Shown: positions 32,286-41,823 of the stretch, piece by piece
How the letters are laid out: each line of letters opens with the position of its first letter
How positions within the stretch are numbered: the first letter of the stretch is position 1
Assembly (NCBI RefSeq): GCF_900105005.1
Contig: NZ_LT629748.1
Location: forward strand, 496,001-560,000
Length of the DNA stretch: 64,000 nucleotides
Direction: 5' to 3'
From: Halopseudomonas litoralis
GTDB taxonomy: Bacteria; Pseudomonadota; Gammaproteobacteria; Pseudomonadales; Pseudomonadaceae
Notes under the pieces: generated by a model
What the model was told of the DNA's origin: nothing
Database searches by the model: none
What the model saw: the letters and a program-made list of their open reading frames with translations, nothing else
Translations under genes and position numbers: made by a program

Positions 32286-33275
32286 ATGAAATTTTCCAGA
32301 CGTAAACAGGGGACGACCACTGCATCGGGCAACCGGCTCGATAGTGAAAACGGTCGTTTGCTGGGTAAGATAATTGCCGCGGTGCTAATCGTCTATCTGC
32401 TCATCTGCCTGCTGGTTGGCTGGTACTGGAGCCGCGAACCGGATCTTGACGACCTGACAGTGTTGCCGGTGGGTAACACGGAGATGCTGACAACCGGTTC
32501 GCATACTGCTCGCACGCTGCAGGCGCTGGTGGGAACCCTGCTGGACAAGCCCGGCGGTTTCATCAGCAACGATATTGCTCCGCCCGGTATCTGGCTGGAT
32601 AACATGCCGAGCTGGGAATTCGGCGTACTGGTGCAGGTACGCGACATGACCCGCTCGATGCGTCGTGACATGGCCCGTTCGCAATCCCAGTCCACCGAGG
32701 ATGCCGATCTGTCCCGAGCCGAGCCGCGCTTCCATTTTGACCACAACAGTTGGGTCATGCCGGCCAGCGAAAGCGAATACCGTGACGGGCGCAAGGCGCT
32801 CAACAACTACATCACCCGCCTGGAAAGCGGCAATGCCAGCTTCTATGCCCGCGCTGACAACCTGGCTGGCTGGGTTGGCGATGCCAGCACCCGACTGGGC
32901 TCGCTGTCCCAGCGCCTGTCGGCCAGTGTCGCGCGCACCCCGCTGAATGACGGTGGCCGCGAGCGGGCCAAGACGCCATGGCTGGAAATCGACAATGTCT
33001 TCTATGAGGCCCGCGGTAGTGCCTGGGCGCTGGTGCATCTGCTGCGCGCGGTGGAAAAGGATTACGCCGACGTGCTGAATAACAAGAACGCGCTGGTCAG
33101 TCTGCGCCAGATCATCCGCGAACTGGAGGCGACCCAGGCGCCCATGTGGAGTCCGGTGATTCTCAATGGTGGCGGTTTCGGCATGCTGGCCAACCACTCG
33201 CTGGTCATGGCCAACTACCTGTCCCGGGCCAACGCCGGTCTGATTGATCTGCGTCGCCTGCTTGAGCAGGGTTGA
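32286..33275 (+). CDS. DUF2333 family protein
   Basis: 329 residues with one N-terminal TM helix (LLGKIIAAVLIVYLLICLLV, about 21-40) and a mostly helical periplasmic remainder. It belongs to the DUF2333 family common in Pseudomonas; no function is known to me. GGAGAGAG lies just before the ATG. The SUI1-type gene starts 13 bases on. Confidence 0.8.
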   Translation: MKFSRRKQGTTTASGNRLDSENGRLLGKIIAAVLIVYLLICLLVGWYWSREPDLDDLTVLPVGNTEMLTTGSHTARTLQALVGTLLDKPGGFISNDIAPPGIWLDNMPSWEFGVLVQVRDMTRSMRRDMARSQSQSTEDADLSRAEPRFHFDHNSWVMPASESEYRDGRKALNNYITRLESGNASFYARADNLAGWVGDASTRLGSLSQRLSASVARTPLNDGGRERAKTPWLEIDNVFYEARGSAWALVHLLRAVEKDYADVLNNKNALVSLRQIIRELEATQAPMWSPVILNGGGFGMLANHSLVMANYLSRANAGLIDLRRLLEQG

Positions 33276-33288
33276 GACAGATCGGACC

Positions 33289-33660
33289 ATGAGTAAACGA
33301 CAGACAGGATTTGGCTCCCTTGGCGGGCTGGTGTTTTCCACTGATACCGGGCGCATGTGCCCGGAGTGCCGGAACCCGGTGGATGTCTGCAGTTGCGGCC
33401 AGCCGCAGATCGCTGCAGGCGACGGCATCGCCCGGGTGCGCCGCGAAACCAAGGGGCGGGGCGGTAAGACGGTGACCACCATCAGCGGCCTGGCGTTGTC
33501 AATTGATGAACTCAAGACACTGGCCAAGCGCATCAAGGCCCGCTGCGGCTGCGGTGGTTCGGTGGTTGATGGCGTTATCGAGATTCAGGGTGACCGTGCC
33601 GATATGCTGTGCCAGTGGCTCACTGCCGAGGGTTTCAAGACCAAGCGGTCCGGTGGCTGA
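33289..33660 (+). CDS. SUI1/YciH-type translation initiation factor homologue
   Basis: 123 residues. After a short cysteine motif (CPECRNPVDVCSCG) comes the eIF1/SUI1 fold with VRRETKGRGGKTVTTISGL and RCGCGGSVVDGVIEIQGD. Bacterial YciH is thought to affect initiation fidelity. The start MSKRQTGFG avoids overlap with the DUF2333 gene. Confidence 0.9.
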   Translation: MSKRQTGFGSLGGLVFSTDTGRMCPECRNPVDVCSCGQPQIAAGDGIARVRRETKGRGGKTVTTISGLALSIDELKTLAKRIKARCGCGGSVVDGVIEIQGDRADMLCQWLTAEGFKTKRSGG

Positions 33661-33684
33661 CATTCTGACGCTGGACTCATTGCC

Positions 33685-35034
33685 TTGACTCTTTTCGGTT
33701 TACTTTCTGCAGCGCGCCATCGTCCGACCCATAACCGGGTCTGGTCGCTGGCGACGCCGATGATACTGTCCAACATCAGCGTGCCCCTGGTCGGCCTGGT
33801 GGATACCGCCGTGATCGGGCACCTCGACGGCGCTCATTATCTCGGTGGAGCCGCGGTAGGCGCCACGTTGATGACCTTTATCCTGTGGTCGGCAGGTTTT
33901 CTGCGCATGGGTACCACCGGCTTCGCTGCCCAGGCGTGCGGCGCCGAGGATGGCAACCAGTTGCGCCTGGTGTTGCTGCAACCACTGTGGCTGGCGGTCC
34001 TTCTTGCATCGCTGGTCTGGCTGCTGCATGAGCCGTTGCTGGCGGCGGGCCTGTATTACCTCGATAGCAGCGCCGCACTGCTGGAACAGGCGCGCATCTA
34101 CGTGAATGTCCGCCTGGTGAGCCTGCCGGCGGCGCTGGCCAACTTCGTTCTGGTCGGTTGGTTCATCGGTGCCCAGCGCGCCCGCGCGCCGCTCTATCTG
34201 CTGCTGGTAGTCAATATCACTAACGTCGTGCTCGATGTATTGTTCGTCGTGGTGCTGGAATGGGGGGTCGCGGGCGCCGCCTGGGCCACGGTCATCGGTG
34301 ACTACGCCGGATTGCTGCTGGGACTGTGGCTGCTACGGCCGGTGCTGGCGCGCTTCCCCGGTGTGATGCCCTGGCTGAATGCACTGCGGCTGCGCGGCGC
34401 GGCGCCGCTGATCCGGGTCAATCGGGATATTCTGATCCGCACCCTGGCCCTGGAGTTGGTGTTCTATCTGCTGGTGCTGCAGGGTGCACGGCTGGGGGAT
34501 TCGGTGGTGGCGGCCAACGCTGTACTGCTGAATTTCCTGTTGCTGACATCCCACGGTCTGGATGGCCTGGCCCATGCAGTAGAGGCATTGGGCGGGCATG
34601 CCATGGGCCAGCGTAACCGGCTGGCGCTCAAGCGGGTATTGGTGATCAGCACCCTGTGGTCGCTGGTGGTCGGGGTGGGCTTCGTGCTGGCATTCAATCT
34701 GTTTGGCAACCAGATCGTCAGCCTGTTGACCGACCTCGAATCGATTCGCCAGGTGGCCTTCGCCTATCTGCCATGGATGGCCTGGATGCCGCTGGTGGCG
34801 GTCTGGAGCTATCTGCTGGATGGGCTTTTCGTCGGTGCTACCCGAGCTCGGGCCATGCGCAATGCCATGTTGCTTGCCGTGGTGCTGGTCTACCTGCCCG
34901 CCGCTTGGCTGCTGCGCGATACCGGTAATCACGGTATCTGGCTGGGCTTTCATCTGTTCATGCTGGCGCGTGGAGTGCTGCTCGGCGGCTGGTTTATCTG
35001 GCTATGGCGGCGGGATCGGTGGATGCCGGCCTGA
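33685..35034 (+). CDS. MATE family efflux transporter (DinF-like)
   Basis: Twelve-TM multidrug/toxin exporter of 449 residues. WSLATPMILSNISVPLVGLV and DTAVIGHLDGAHYLG are typical of the DinF branch. The start is a TTG, the only in-frame start near the N-terminus. The 3' end overlaps the convergent cmoM gene by 41 bases. Substrate unknown. Confidence 0.88.
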   Translation: MTLFGLLSAARHRPTHNRVWSLATPMILSNISVPLVGLVDTAVIGHLDGAHYLGGAAVGATLMTFILWSAGFLRMGTTGFAAQACGAEDGNQLRLVLLQPLWLAVLLASLVWLLHEPLLAAGLYYLDSSAALLEQARIYVNVRLVSLPAALANFVLVGWFIGAQRARAPLYLLLVVNITNVVLDVLFVVVLEWGVAGAAWATVIGDYAGLLLGLWLLRPVLARFPGVMPWLNALRLRGAAPLIRVNRDILIRTLALELVFYLLVLQGARLGDSVVAANAVLLNFLLLTSHGLDGLAHAVEALGGHAMGQRNRLALKRVLVISTLWSLVVGVGFVLAFNLFGNQIVSLLTDLESIRQVAFAYLPWMAWMPLVAVWSYLLDGLFVGATRARAMRNAMLLAVVLVYLPAAWLLRDTGNHGIWLGFHLFMLARGVLLGGWFIWLWRRDRWMPA

Positions 35035-35800
35035 GCCAGCAATGCAGGTAGCGGCCCAGATGCCGATAGGCTGGATGACGGCTGTACAGCAACTCCTGCT
35101 CGATCACCTGCTGCGCATCAGCCTCTGCCTTGAATGGCTCATGCATGTAATCGTGGAATACCCGTACGCCGGTCTGCTCGCGGCAATCAAAGGCTGCAGC
35201 GGTCAGCCATGCGTGCACATCACGCGGATCCAGCGGTTGCTGCGGAGTCAGACTGCGTTTGCCTTCGCCTGCCAGCTGATTGCGCTGCAGTTTGCGAAAC
35301 TGGCCCTTGATCAGATTCTTGTAGATCAGCGCATCACGATTGTAGAACGCTAAGGAAACGGCGCCGTGGTCATTGATCAACTGCCGCAGACAATGCAGGG
35401 CGGCAGCGGGGTCCGCCAGCCATTCCAGCACAGCATGGCATATCACCAGATCATAGTGCTCGCCGCGGGCTGGCAGCCGCTGCAAAGGCAACTGCAGAAA
35501 TTCCAGTGACTGACCTGGCTGCAGCGGGTGGGCTTCCAGACGCTCCCGGGCGGCCGTCAGCATTTCCTCGGCCGGATCGCTGACCGTCACGCTGTGGCCG
35601 CGTTGCACCAGCCATTCGCTGATATGCCCCAAACCCGCACCGACGTCCAGCACCCGCAGTGATTGGCCTTCAGGCTCCAGTTCGGTCAGCCATTGCTGCA
35701 GGTCGCGGGTGAGTACCGCAAGGCGAATCGCGCCCTTGGGGCCGGCGTATATCTTGCGCGCGAAGTGGGTGCCCAACTGGTCAAAATACCGATCGGTCAT
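34994..35800 (-). CDS. cmoM: tRNA 5-carboxymethoxyuridine methyltransferase
   Basis: SAM methyltransferase (SmtA/CmoM family) that methylates cmo5U34 to mcmo5U. 268 residues from MTDRYFDQLG; FARKIYAGPKGAIRLAVL at the N-terminus is family-typical, and VLDVGAGLGHISEWLVQRG is the SAM loop. Alternative in-frame ATGs exist 30 and 42 bases upstream. It is not adjacent to cmoA/cmoB here. Confidence 0.87.
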   Translation of the reverse strand: MTDRYFDQLGTHFARKIYAGPKGAIRLAVLTRDLQQWLTELEPEGQSLRVLDVGAGLGHISEWLVQRGHSVTVSDPAEEMLTAARERLEAHPLQPGQSLEFLQLPLQRLPARGEHYDLVICHAVLEWLADPAAALHCLRQLINDHGAVSLAFYNRDALIYKNLIKGQFRKLQRNQLAGEGKRSLTPQQPLDPRDVHAWLTAAAFDCREQTGVRVFHDYMHEPFKAEADAQQVIEQELLYSRHPAYRHLGRYLHCWLRPASTDPAAIAR

Positions 35801-35984
35801 GGAGCGTTCTACCTGCGTACGGGCAGTCATGAGGGGCTGCAATTGATTGGATTCAATGGCTCCGAGTATATCAGAGTGCCTTCACTTTCATGGTCTTACG
35901 TAACGAATCGGTAGGAAAATGCGAACTTCTGCCCAGAGTGCCGGTCGGTATCTACTCAGGCTATAACCCAAGAGGAATACCCAT

Positions 35985-36731
35985 ATGCGCCTAAGCAAAA
36001 CTTTGATCCGAGCTTCCGCTTTAGGGCTCGTAGTAGGACCGACTTACGCAATGGCGGCTGATGCAGTCTCCAACCTGGGCATTATCGTTGCTGCCGACAA
36101 GTACGAGATGAACTCGGATAATGATGATGTGGACGGCCGCGACGAGACCGTTGGGAAAGGCGGTATTTTCTATAATTACGGCAACAAGATGACCGGCGGA
36201 CCAGGTACCATCTTCCAGGTAGGCATTGACGCCAGATATGGCGAGAAGAATGACAATGAGGTCAAAGATGCTCGCGCCGAGGCTGATCTGGGTATGCGCA
36301 TGCCGCTGAGCGATAACAGCAATTTCGACGTGCTGGTCGGTGTCGGCTATGACTGGACCCGCTTTGAGCTGGAAAGTGGTAACGCTGATGTCGAGCTGAG
36401 CAACAAGAGCCCCTTCGCCAAGGCGGCGGTGGGCTGGCACCACCAAGGTGACACCGTGACCACGCGTCTTGAAGTCGGTACCCGCTACAGCATCGAAGGC
36501 GAGGGCAAGGTGAAGCTGACCGGTTATGGTAGCGAAACAGCCGACCTGGAAAACAAGTTCAACCCCTATGCTGAACTGAACTTCCTCTGGGATCGCGGTC
36601 AGGGCTTCCCATTCACTGCGGGTGTCTATTACACCCAGACCAACTACGAGCTGGATGACGATCGCCTGCTCGCGGACAATACCGAGCTGGAAAGCAACGA
36701 GTTCGGCGTCAAGCTGGGCGTGTTGTTCTAA
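35985..36731 (+). CDS. Small outer-membrane beta-barrel protein
   Basis: 248 residues with a signal peptide (cleavage expected after TYAMA), then alternating strands rich in Gly, Asp, Asn and aromatics and a C-terminal phenylalanine (GVKLGVLF) typical of outer-membrane barrels. Function unknown. AGAGGAATA precedes the ATG and a strong terminator follows, so it is a single-gene unit. Confidence 0.75.
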   Translation: MRLSKTLIRASALGLVVGPTYAMAADAVSNLGIIVAADKYEMNSDNDDVDGRDETVGKGGIFYNYGNKMTGGPGTIFQVGIDARYGEKNDNEVKDARAEADLGMRMPLSDNSNFDVLVGVGYDWTRFELESGNADVELSNKSPFAKAAVGWHHQGDTVTTRLEVGTRYSIEGEGKVKLTGYGSETADLENKFNPYAELNFLWDRGQGFPFTAGVYYTQTNYELDDDRLLADNTELESNEFGVKLGVLF

Positions 36732-36752
36732 GCAGTACCTGTGTCCATCGAT

Positions 36753-36788
36753 CCCGCAGCCGGCCCCCGCCGGCGCGGGATTGTTTTT
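36753..36788 (+). terminator. Terminator after the OMP gene
   Basis: GC-rich stem (CCCGC...GCCGGC-ccc-GCCGGC-GCGGG) followed by TTGTTTTT. Confidence 0.8.
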
Positions 36789-37951
36789 CAAGCGCGGCGC
36801 AGCCGTCTCGCCTGGCGTTTACGCCACCAGATAATTACCCCCGTCACCGATAGCACGAAGATTGCCAGGCCCAACGCTGCAATCAGGAAACGTCCCGGCA
36901 TGCCCAGGATACGTCCGCCGTGAATAGGCGCCTGCAGCTGGAAGAAACGCTCACCCAGCGTGCCCTGTCCCGGTATCTCCTTACCCAGTAATTGACCGTC
37001 CGTACCATGGAAGAAAATCCAGGCGTTGCCCTGGTTGCTGGCATGATCACCAAAGCCTGCACCATAGAAATTGTATTCAAAGCTGTAATACAGCTCAGTG
37101 ATGGACTCTTCCAGTTCCAGGTCTCGGGCGTGCTGCATCGCCAATTGATACGCCTCGCCATAGCCATAACCGGTCACGCCAAGTTCCTCGGCGGGTAAAT
37201 CGCCGCGCGCGGCATAGACGCTGGGTTTAACCGGCGAGGCCAGTGAGACCACCGGTTTGAAGACCTGTTCGGGCAAGTTCATCGCCACACTGCTGATGGC
37301 CACTGGCAACAGCAGTAACCAGAGCCACAATCCACTTGCACGATGGATATCCAGATTGACCCGCGTGGCGTGGCCGCGCTTGATCTTCCACGCGCGCTGC
37401 CACTTCTGCCAGAACGGCTTGCCACGCGGAAAGGTCAGGAACAGCGCGATGAAACAGTCGAGCACCCAGGCGATGGCAACCAGGCCCATCAGCCACAATC
37501 CCCAGTTACCGGGGAGCGTGAGATTGTAGTGAAACTCCAACATGAAAGGCACGAAATTGCGCCTCGAGAAGCAGCAGTCGCCCCAGTAACGCTCACCGAC
37601 CTGTTCGCCGGTCACCTGATCGAGATAACGAACAATCGGCTTCTCTGGCCAGGGCTTGCTGGTCTCTGGGTTGGTACGGGGCACCATGGCCAGCATCGCC
37701 GCGTGATCGGCTTCCTCGGGAAACTCCATATACCAGACTTGCATGTGTGGCCAGGCGCTCTCCACGCGCTCGACCAGTTGATCGGGAGGCAAAGCCGGCC
37801 CGCTGGAGCCGGTATGGTAAAGATCGGGATTAAGCCACTCGTCCAGTTCGTGGTGAAACGCGAGAATGCTCCCGGTCAGGCCCGCCAGCGCCAGGAACAG
37901 CGCCATGGCCAGGCCGATATAACGATGCAGGTACAACAGGATGGAACGCAT
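36788..37951 (-). CDS. PepSY-associated TM protein (PiuB-like)
   Basis: 387 residues with four main TM helices and the opening LHRYIGLAMALFLALAGLTGS, typical of the PepSY/PiuB family found next to siderophore receptors and thought to help reduce or release iron at the inner membrane. It follows the TonB receptor on the same strand, with a large hairpin in the 62-base gap. Confidence 0.87.
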   Translation of the reverse strand: MRSILLYLHRYIGLAMALFLALAGLTGSILAFHHELDEWLNPDLYHTGSSGPALPPDQLVERVESAWPHMQVWYMEFPEEADHAAMLAMVPRTNPETSKPWPEKPIVRYLDQVTGEQVGERYWGDCCFSRRNFVPFMLEFHYNLTLPGNWGLWLMGLVAIAWVLDCFIALFLTFPRGKPFWQKWQRAWKIKRGHATRVNLDIHRASGLWLWLLLLPVAISSVAMNLPEQVFKPVVSLASPVKPSVYAARGDLPAEELGVTGYGYGEAYQLAMQHARDLELEESITELYYSFEYNFYGAGFGDHASNQGNAWIFFHGTDGQLLGKEIPGQGTLGERFFQLQAPIHGGRILGMPGRFLIAALGLAIFVLSVTGVIIWWRKRQARRLRRA

Positions 37952-37970
37952 TGATTTGATCCGGAATGCA

Positions 37971-38005
37971 CAAGGCCGCCGGCGTCATGCATGCCGGCGG
38001 CCTTG
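37971..38005. repeat. 13-bp perfect inverted repeat between receptor and PepSY genes
   Basis: CAAGGCCGCCGGC-9 bases-GCCGGCGGCCTTG with no T-run. It lies 9 bases past the receptor stop and 20 bases before the PepSY start, so it may protect the receptor mRNA or lower expression of the second gene. Confidence 0.6.
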
Positions 38006-38013
38006 TCGGGTGG

Positions 38014-40224
38014 TCAGAAGTCGTAGGTCAGAGTGGCCATGATGTTGCGCTCGTCGCCGTAATAGCACTGGCTCAGGCTGTTGCATGCCGCCACGTAGCT
38101 TTCGTCGGTCAGATTGTTGAGGTTGACCCGCAAACCCACCCCCGTAGCCCCCAGCTGACTCAGGTCATAGCCAACCGATGCATCGAACAGGGTATGGGAG
38201 GGAAGGCGCAGGGTGTTTTCCGCATCCGCCCAACTCTTGCCGAAATAACGTGCCCCGGCGCCCAGTTGCAGGCTCGCCAGCGGACCACTGGTGAAGCTGT
38301 AGTCGGCCCACAACGAGGCCATGTTTTTCGCTACCGCAATGGGCGTGTTGCCTCGGTTGTTGGCCTCGGCGGCACCGGTGAAGTCCTTCGAGTATTCCAC
38401 GTCCATCCAGGTATAGCTGGCCAGCACATTGACCGGCTCGATAGGTTTGAAGCGGGCCTCGAGCTCGACGCCCCGGGAGCTCACCTCACCGACGGAGCGA
38501 TAGAAGGTTTCACCGGAATCCTTGTTTGCCAGATTCGACTGGGTCAGATCGAACAGCGCGATGGTGTACAGGTTCTGGGTGCCCGGGCGCTGGAATTTCA
38601 GGCCGACTTCGATTTGTTCGCCTTCGGTCGGGTCGAGCAGGGTAATTTGGGTTCCGGACGGGGTTTCGTTGTAGGCGCCGGTAGCGTTGGGATTGAAGGA
38701 CTGGGAGAAACTGGCATACGGCGACAGGCCGTTGTCGAAAGCGTAGAGCAAGCCGATACGACCGGAAAACTGGTCGGTACGCACATCGTCGGATTGGTCC
38801 CCCACGGCCCCAAGGGTTTGATCGAAATCGATATCGACCCAGTCCTGGCGTGCGCCGAGGGACAACCGCCAGTTGCCCATGCTGATCAGGTCCTGCATGT
38901 ACAGACCGGTCTGTTCGAGAAAGCGGGCTTCGTCATATTGATGGTAGAACACCGGAGCGCCTGCGCCTTCGGCACCAGTGAAGGGATTGATGGGAGCGAG
39001 GTTATAGGCCGCATAATAGGCCACCTTGGTCTTGCGCCGCTGATAATCCAGCCCGGTAACCAACGTGTGTGAAAGTTCGCCGGTGGCAAACTCGAACTGC
39101 AGCTGGTTATCCACGCTCCAGGCGTGCAAGGTTTCATCGGCGCCGGTGTAATAGCGATCCAGATCGTCGGTGTTGGCTACATAACCGTACTGATAGACCT
39201 GCTCCGACTCCACCCGCGAATCCAGGTACCGGAAGTTCTGCCGGGCCGATACCACATCATTGAAGCGATGCTCCAACTGATAGCCGAGCATGTATTGATG
39301 ACGCTCGAATTTCTCGTGATCCTTATCGCCTTCGAAGAAGCTGCGGGAGATGCGTTGGCCATTACGGGAAGTGACAGTGCCATCCGCCGGCAGGCCGCCG
39401 TGATAACCGCCTTCCGGGTCGTGCTGCAACATGGCCAGCAAGGTCAGACGGGTATCCTGGGTGAAATCGATGCTCAATGAAGGCATCAACGCGAAGCGCT
39501 CGCTCTTGATATCGTCCACCTGATTGGCTGCATCACGCGCTACCCCGACCAGCCGATAATTCACCCGCCGACCTTCATCCAGCGGTGCGCCGATATCGAA
39601 GGCTGCCTGCTTGTAATCATGACTGCCATAGGACAGTTGCAGCTGACGATGGCTGTCATAGCCCGGCTTCTTGCTGGTCATCGCTACCAGGCCCCCCGGC
39701 AGGCTGCGGCCGTACAGTACCGAAGAGGGGCCCTTGAGAATATCGATGCGCTCGATGAAGTAGGAATCAACCTGCAGCGAGCTGTAGGTGGCACTGTCCC
39801 CCAGCAGCTTCTGGCCGTCCAGGTACAGATTGTCGACCGAGCCATCGGTAATACCGCGCATGGCGACGTAGTCGTAGCGGCCAGTTGCACCATAGGGCGA
39901 GCTCATCAGGCCCGGTGTATAGCGCAAGGCTTGGGCAACGCTTTGTGCACCCTGATCATCCATCTGCTTGCGGGTCACCACCGACACGCTCTGGGAGGTT
40001 TCCAGGAGCGGCATGCTGGTCTTGGTCGCGACGTTGCTATGGCTGGCGCGATAGCCTTCAGTCTCGCCCAGGGCGTTACCCAGAGAACCCTCGATATAGG
40101 TCGGCTCCAACTCGATGCTTGAGTTCTGATCGGCAGTGGCGTCCGTGTCTGCCAGGGTCGGCAGCGCCAGGGAAATGGACAGGGGTAACAGCAGCAGGGC
40201 GAAGGGAAGGGCAGGTCGCGACAT
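38014..40224 (-). CDS. TonB-dependent siderophore receptor
   Basis: Outer-membrane ferric-siderophore receptor of 736 residues. After a signal peptide (FALLLLPLSISLALPTLA) comes a plug domain with SVVTRKQMDDQGAQSVAQAL and SLPGGLVAMTSKKPG, then a 22-strand barrel ending in phenylalanine (IMATLTYDF). A TonB box is probably within the first 50 mature residues (ELEPTYIEG). No extra N-terminal signalling domain is present, so it is not of the FpvA type. Regulation by the Fur-like box upstream is likely. Confidence 0.92.
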   Translation of the reverse strand: MSRPALPFALLLLPLSISLALPTLADTDATADQNSSIELEPTYIEGSLGNALGETEGYRASHSNVATKTSMPLLETSQSVSVVTRKQMDDQGAQSVAQALRYTPGLMSSPYGATGRYDYVAMRGITDGSVDNLYLDGQKLLGDSATYSSLQVDSYFIERIDILKGPSSVLYGRSLPGGLVAMTSKKPGYDSHRQLQLSYGSHDYKQAAFDIGAPLDEGRRVNYRLVGVARDAANQVDDIKSERFALMPSLSIDFTQDTRLTLLAMLQHDPEGGYHGGLPADGTVTSRNGQRISRSFFEGDKDHEKFERHQYMLGYQLEHRFNDVVSARQNFRYLDSRVESEQVYQYGYVANTDDLDRYYTGADETLHAWSVDNQLQFEFATGELSHTLVTGLDYQRRKTKVAYYAAYNLAPINPFTGAEGAGAPVFYHQYDEARFLEQTGLYMQDLISMGNWRLSLGARQDWVDIDFDQTLGAVGDQSDDVRTDQFSGRIGLLYAFDNGLSPYASFSQSFNPNATGAYNETPSGTQITLLDPTEGEQIEVGLKFQRPGTQNLYTIALFDLTQSNLANKDSGETFYRSVGEVSSRGVELEARFKPIEPVNVLASYTWMDVEYSKDFTGAAEANNRGNTPIAVAKNMASLWADYSFTSGPLASLQLGAGARYFGKSWADAENTLRLPSHTLFDASVGYDLSQLGATGVGLRVNLNNLTDESYVAACNSLSQCYYGDERNIMATLTYDF

Positions 40225-40276
40225 GGGTATTGCGTTCCGTTTCTGGGATGAAATCGGAGCGAATGATATCCTCACT

Positions 40277-40295
40277 GATAATGATTTGCATTACT
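40277..40295 (-). promoter_or_regulatory. Fur box upstream of the TonB receptor
   Basis: GATAATGATTTGCATTACT on the plus strand matches the 19-base Fur consensus (GATAATGATAATCATTATC) at 14 positions. It lies about 55 bases before the receptor start. Confidence 0.6.
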
Positions 40296-40335
40296 TTAGC
40301 GAGGATTGGCTGGTTTTTATGTGTTATGGGTGCGC

Positions 40336-40803
40336 TCAGAGTAGGTGGCGGCAGTCGTCATCGGTCCAGCGTTCGATAATCACCGGCAGGGCGATATCGA
40401 GCTTTGTCTGGTCGATCTGGCGAAAGACCGGATTGGCCAACCAGAACTCGATCGCATCGGAAATGGCATCCAGTTCCTCGGTATCCAGCTCATCGGTATG
40501 GGAGGGGAAGATGGCAAAAGTGAATTCGGTATTCTCGAAGCGCGGATTCATGGCCGAGACCAGCGGCTCATCGGCGGTGAACAACGGCGAGACCCAGCAT
40601 ACCTGGCCAGCGATCACGGCAACGGCGCCCGGCCCGTGGCCGCGCAGCTGTCGGGCAACCTCGCAGCTCAGGTTCACCATGCGTTCGAACGCCGCTTGCT
40701 CGTCGAGATTGCCGCTGTAGCTACGGCGTTGAAAACGTCGTAAATCCCTCGCGCCGGTGTGAGCGTCTATCATGTCATCGGCGGTAGCAGCATGGGTACT
40801 CAT
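40336..40803 (-). CDS. Hypothetical protein, soluble, 155 residues
   Basis: Not recognised. It is predicted soluble with an acidic middle section (HTDELDTEELDAISDAIEFW) and no signal peptide. The start MSTHAATADD follows GAGGAAG; an earlier ATG adds 14 residues. It lies upstream of the receptor on the same strand, but the Fur-like box lies between them. Confidence 0.6.
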   Translation of the reverse strand: MSTHAATADDMIDAHTGARDLRRFQRRSYSGNLDEQAAFERMVNLSCEVARQLRGHGPGAVAVIAGQVCWVSPLFTADEPLVSAMNPRFENTEFTFAIFPSHTDELDTEELDAISDAIEFWLANPVFRQIDQTKLDIALPVIIERWTDDDCRHLL

Positions 40804-40968
40804 AATCACTTCCTCAATGGCAGGCAACGGAGCTGAGTCATTCATTGTTGTTCAGGATTGTGGTTCTCTCCACTTTTTGACCCGCCGTTGAAGCATTCGA
40901 TCAAACAATCGGTCGTGGCAACTACCCAGCGTTATAGTTGGCTATGGGCAAACCTATTGGAGAGAATC

Positions 40969-41304
40969 ATGAGCAAATTGAAAGAACAGCACTGCGACGC
41001 CTGCCGTGCGGATGCACCGCGCGTTACCGATCAGGAGCGGGAGTCACTGCAACGGGAGATTCCCGATTGGCAAGTGATTGACGTGGCCGGTGAACATCAG
41101 CTCATGCGTGAGTTTCGCTTCCGCGATTTCGCGGCTGCGCTGGTGTTCACCAATCAGGTCGCTGAGCTGGCCGAAGCGGAAAACCACCATCCGGCATTGC
41201 TGCTGGAATATGGCAAGGTAACGGTGCGCTGGTGGACACACAAGATCGGCGGGCTGCACCGTAATGACTTCATCATGGGAGCGCGAACCGATCTGTTGGC
41301 TTAA
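40969..41304 (+). CDS. phhB: 4a-hydroxytetrahydrobiopterin dehydratase (PCD)
   Basis: 111 residues. The motif [22 protein letters not shown] is the family signature, with the catalytic histidines. It recycles the pterin cofactor of phenylalanine hydroxylase; phhA is not in the window. TTGGAGAGAATC precedes the ATG. Confidence 0.93.
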   Translation: MSKLKEQHCDACRADAPRVTDQERESLQREIPDWQVIDVAGEHQLMREFRFRDFAAALVFTNQVAELAEAENHHPALLLEYGKVTVRWWTHKIGGLHRNDFIMGARTDLLA

Positions 41305-41335
41305 AGAGGTGTCGCAGGCGCGTCAGCGCCAGCGG

Positions 41336-41734
41336 TTACATGGATTGGCAGTGATCGGCCACAAAGCTCTGGGTCAATACCGGTTGGCTGGAGTCGGCTA
41401 GAGCGAAATGGTAGGTCAAGGTCGCGCCCATATCCAGCAAGCGGCGGAAGCGCTGATCAGCGCAGACACTGCTTTGCAATTGGCTGCGCACGACCAGCGG
41501 GTCGCCCTGCATGCGTGCAGCGTATTCGCTGTCTACCGTGAGGTGGTTTATCAGCTCCCGGCCTTCGGTGCTGAAACCCTCGTCAATGATATTGGCATTG
41601 ACCTGGCGCGGGGTGTCCTTGCTGCTTTGCTGGGCGACGTTGCGCAGCGTTTCTTCGAGGCGGCTGTCGCGCAGCGACACGGCCTGGGTGGGCATGGCAA
41701 TCAATAAGGCAGTCAGAACGATAAGGTAACGCAT
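41336..41734 (-). CDS. Small secreted protein, possibly of the QSregVF family
   Basis: 132 residues with a signal peptide (MRYLIVLTALLIAMPTQA). Two cysteines (VCADQ, DHCQS) could form a disulfide. It resembles the family called quorum-sensing-regulated virulence factor in Pseudomonas, but this assignment is from memory and tentative. Confidence 0.6.
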   Translation of the reverse strand: MRYLIVLTALLIAMPTQAVSLRDSRLEETLRNVAQQSSKDTPRQVNANIIDEGFSTEGRELINHLTVDSEYAARMQGDPLVVRSQLQSSVCADQRFRRLLDMGATLTYHFALADSSQPVLTQSFVADHCQSM

Positions 41735-41823
41735 AGAGTCTCCAACGAGCGGTATACATCTGTCGAGCGTACATCTGTGACCGCTGTTGCCCCCACTGGT
41801 TCTGAAGGGGGCAGGGTTTTTAA

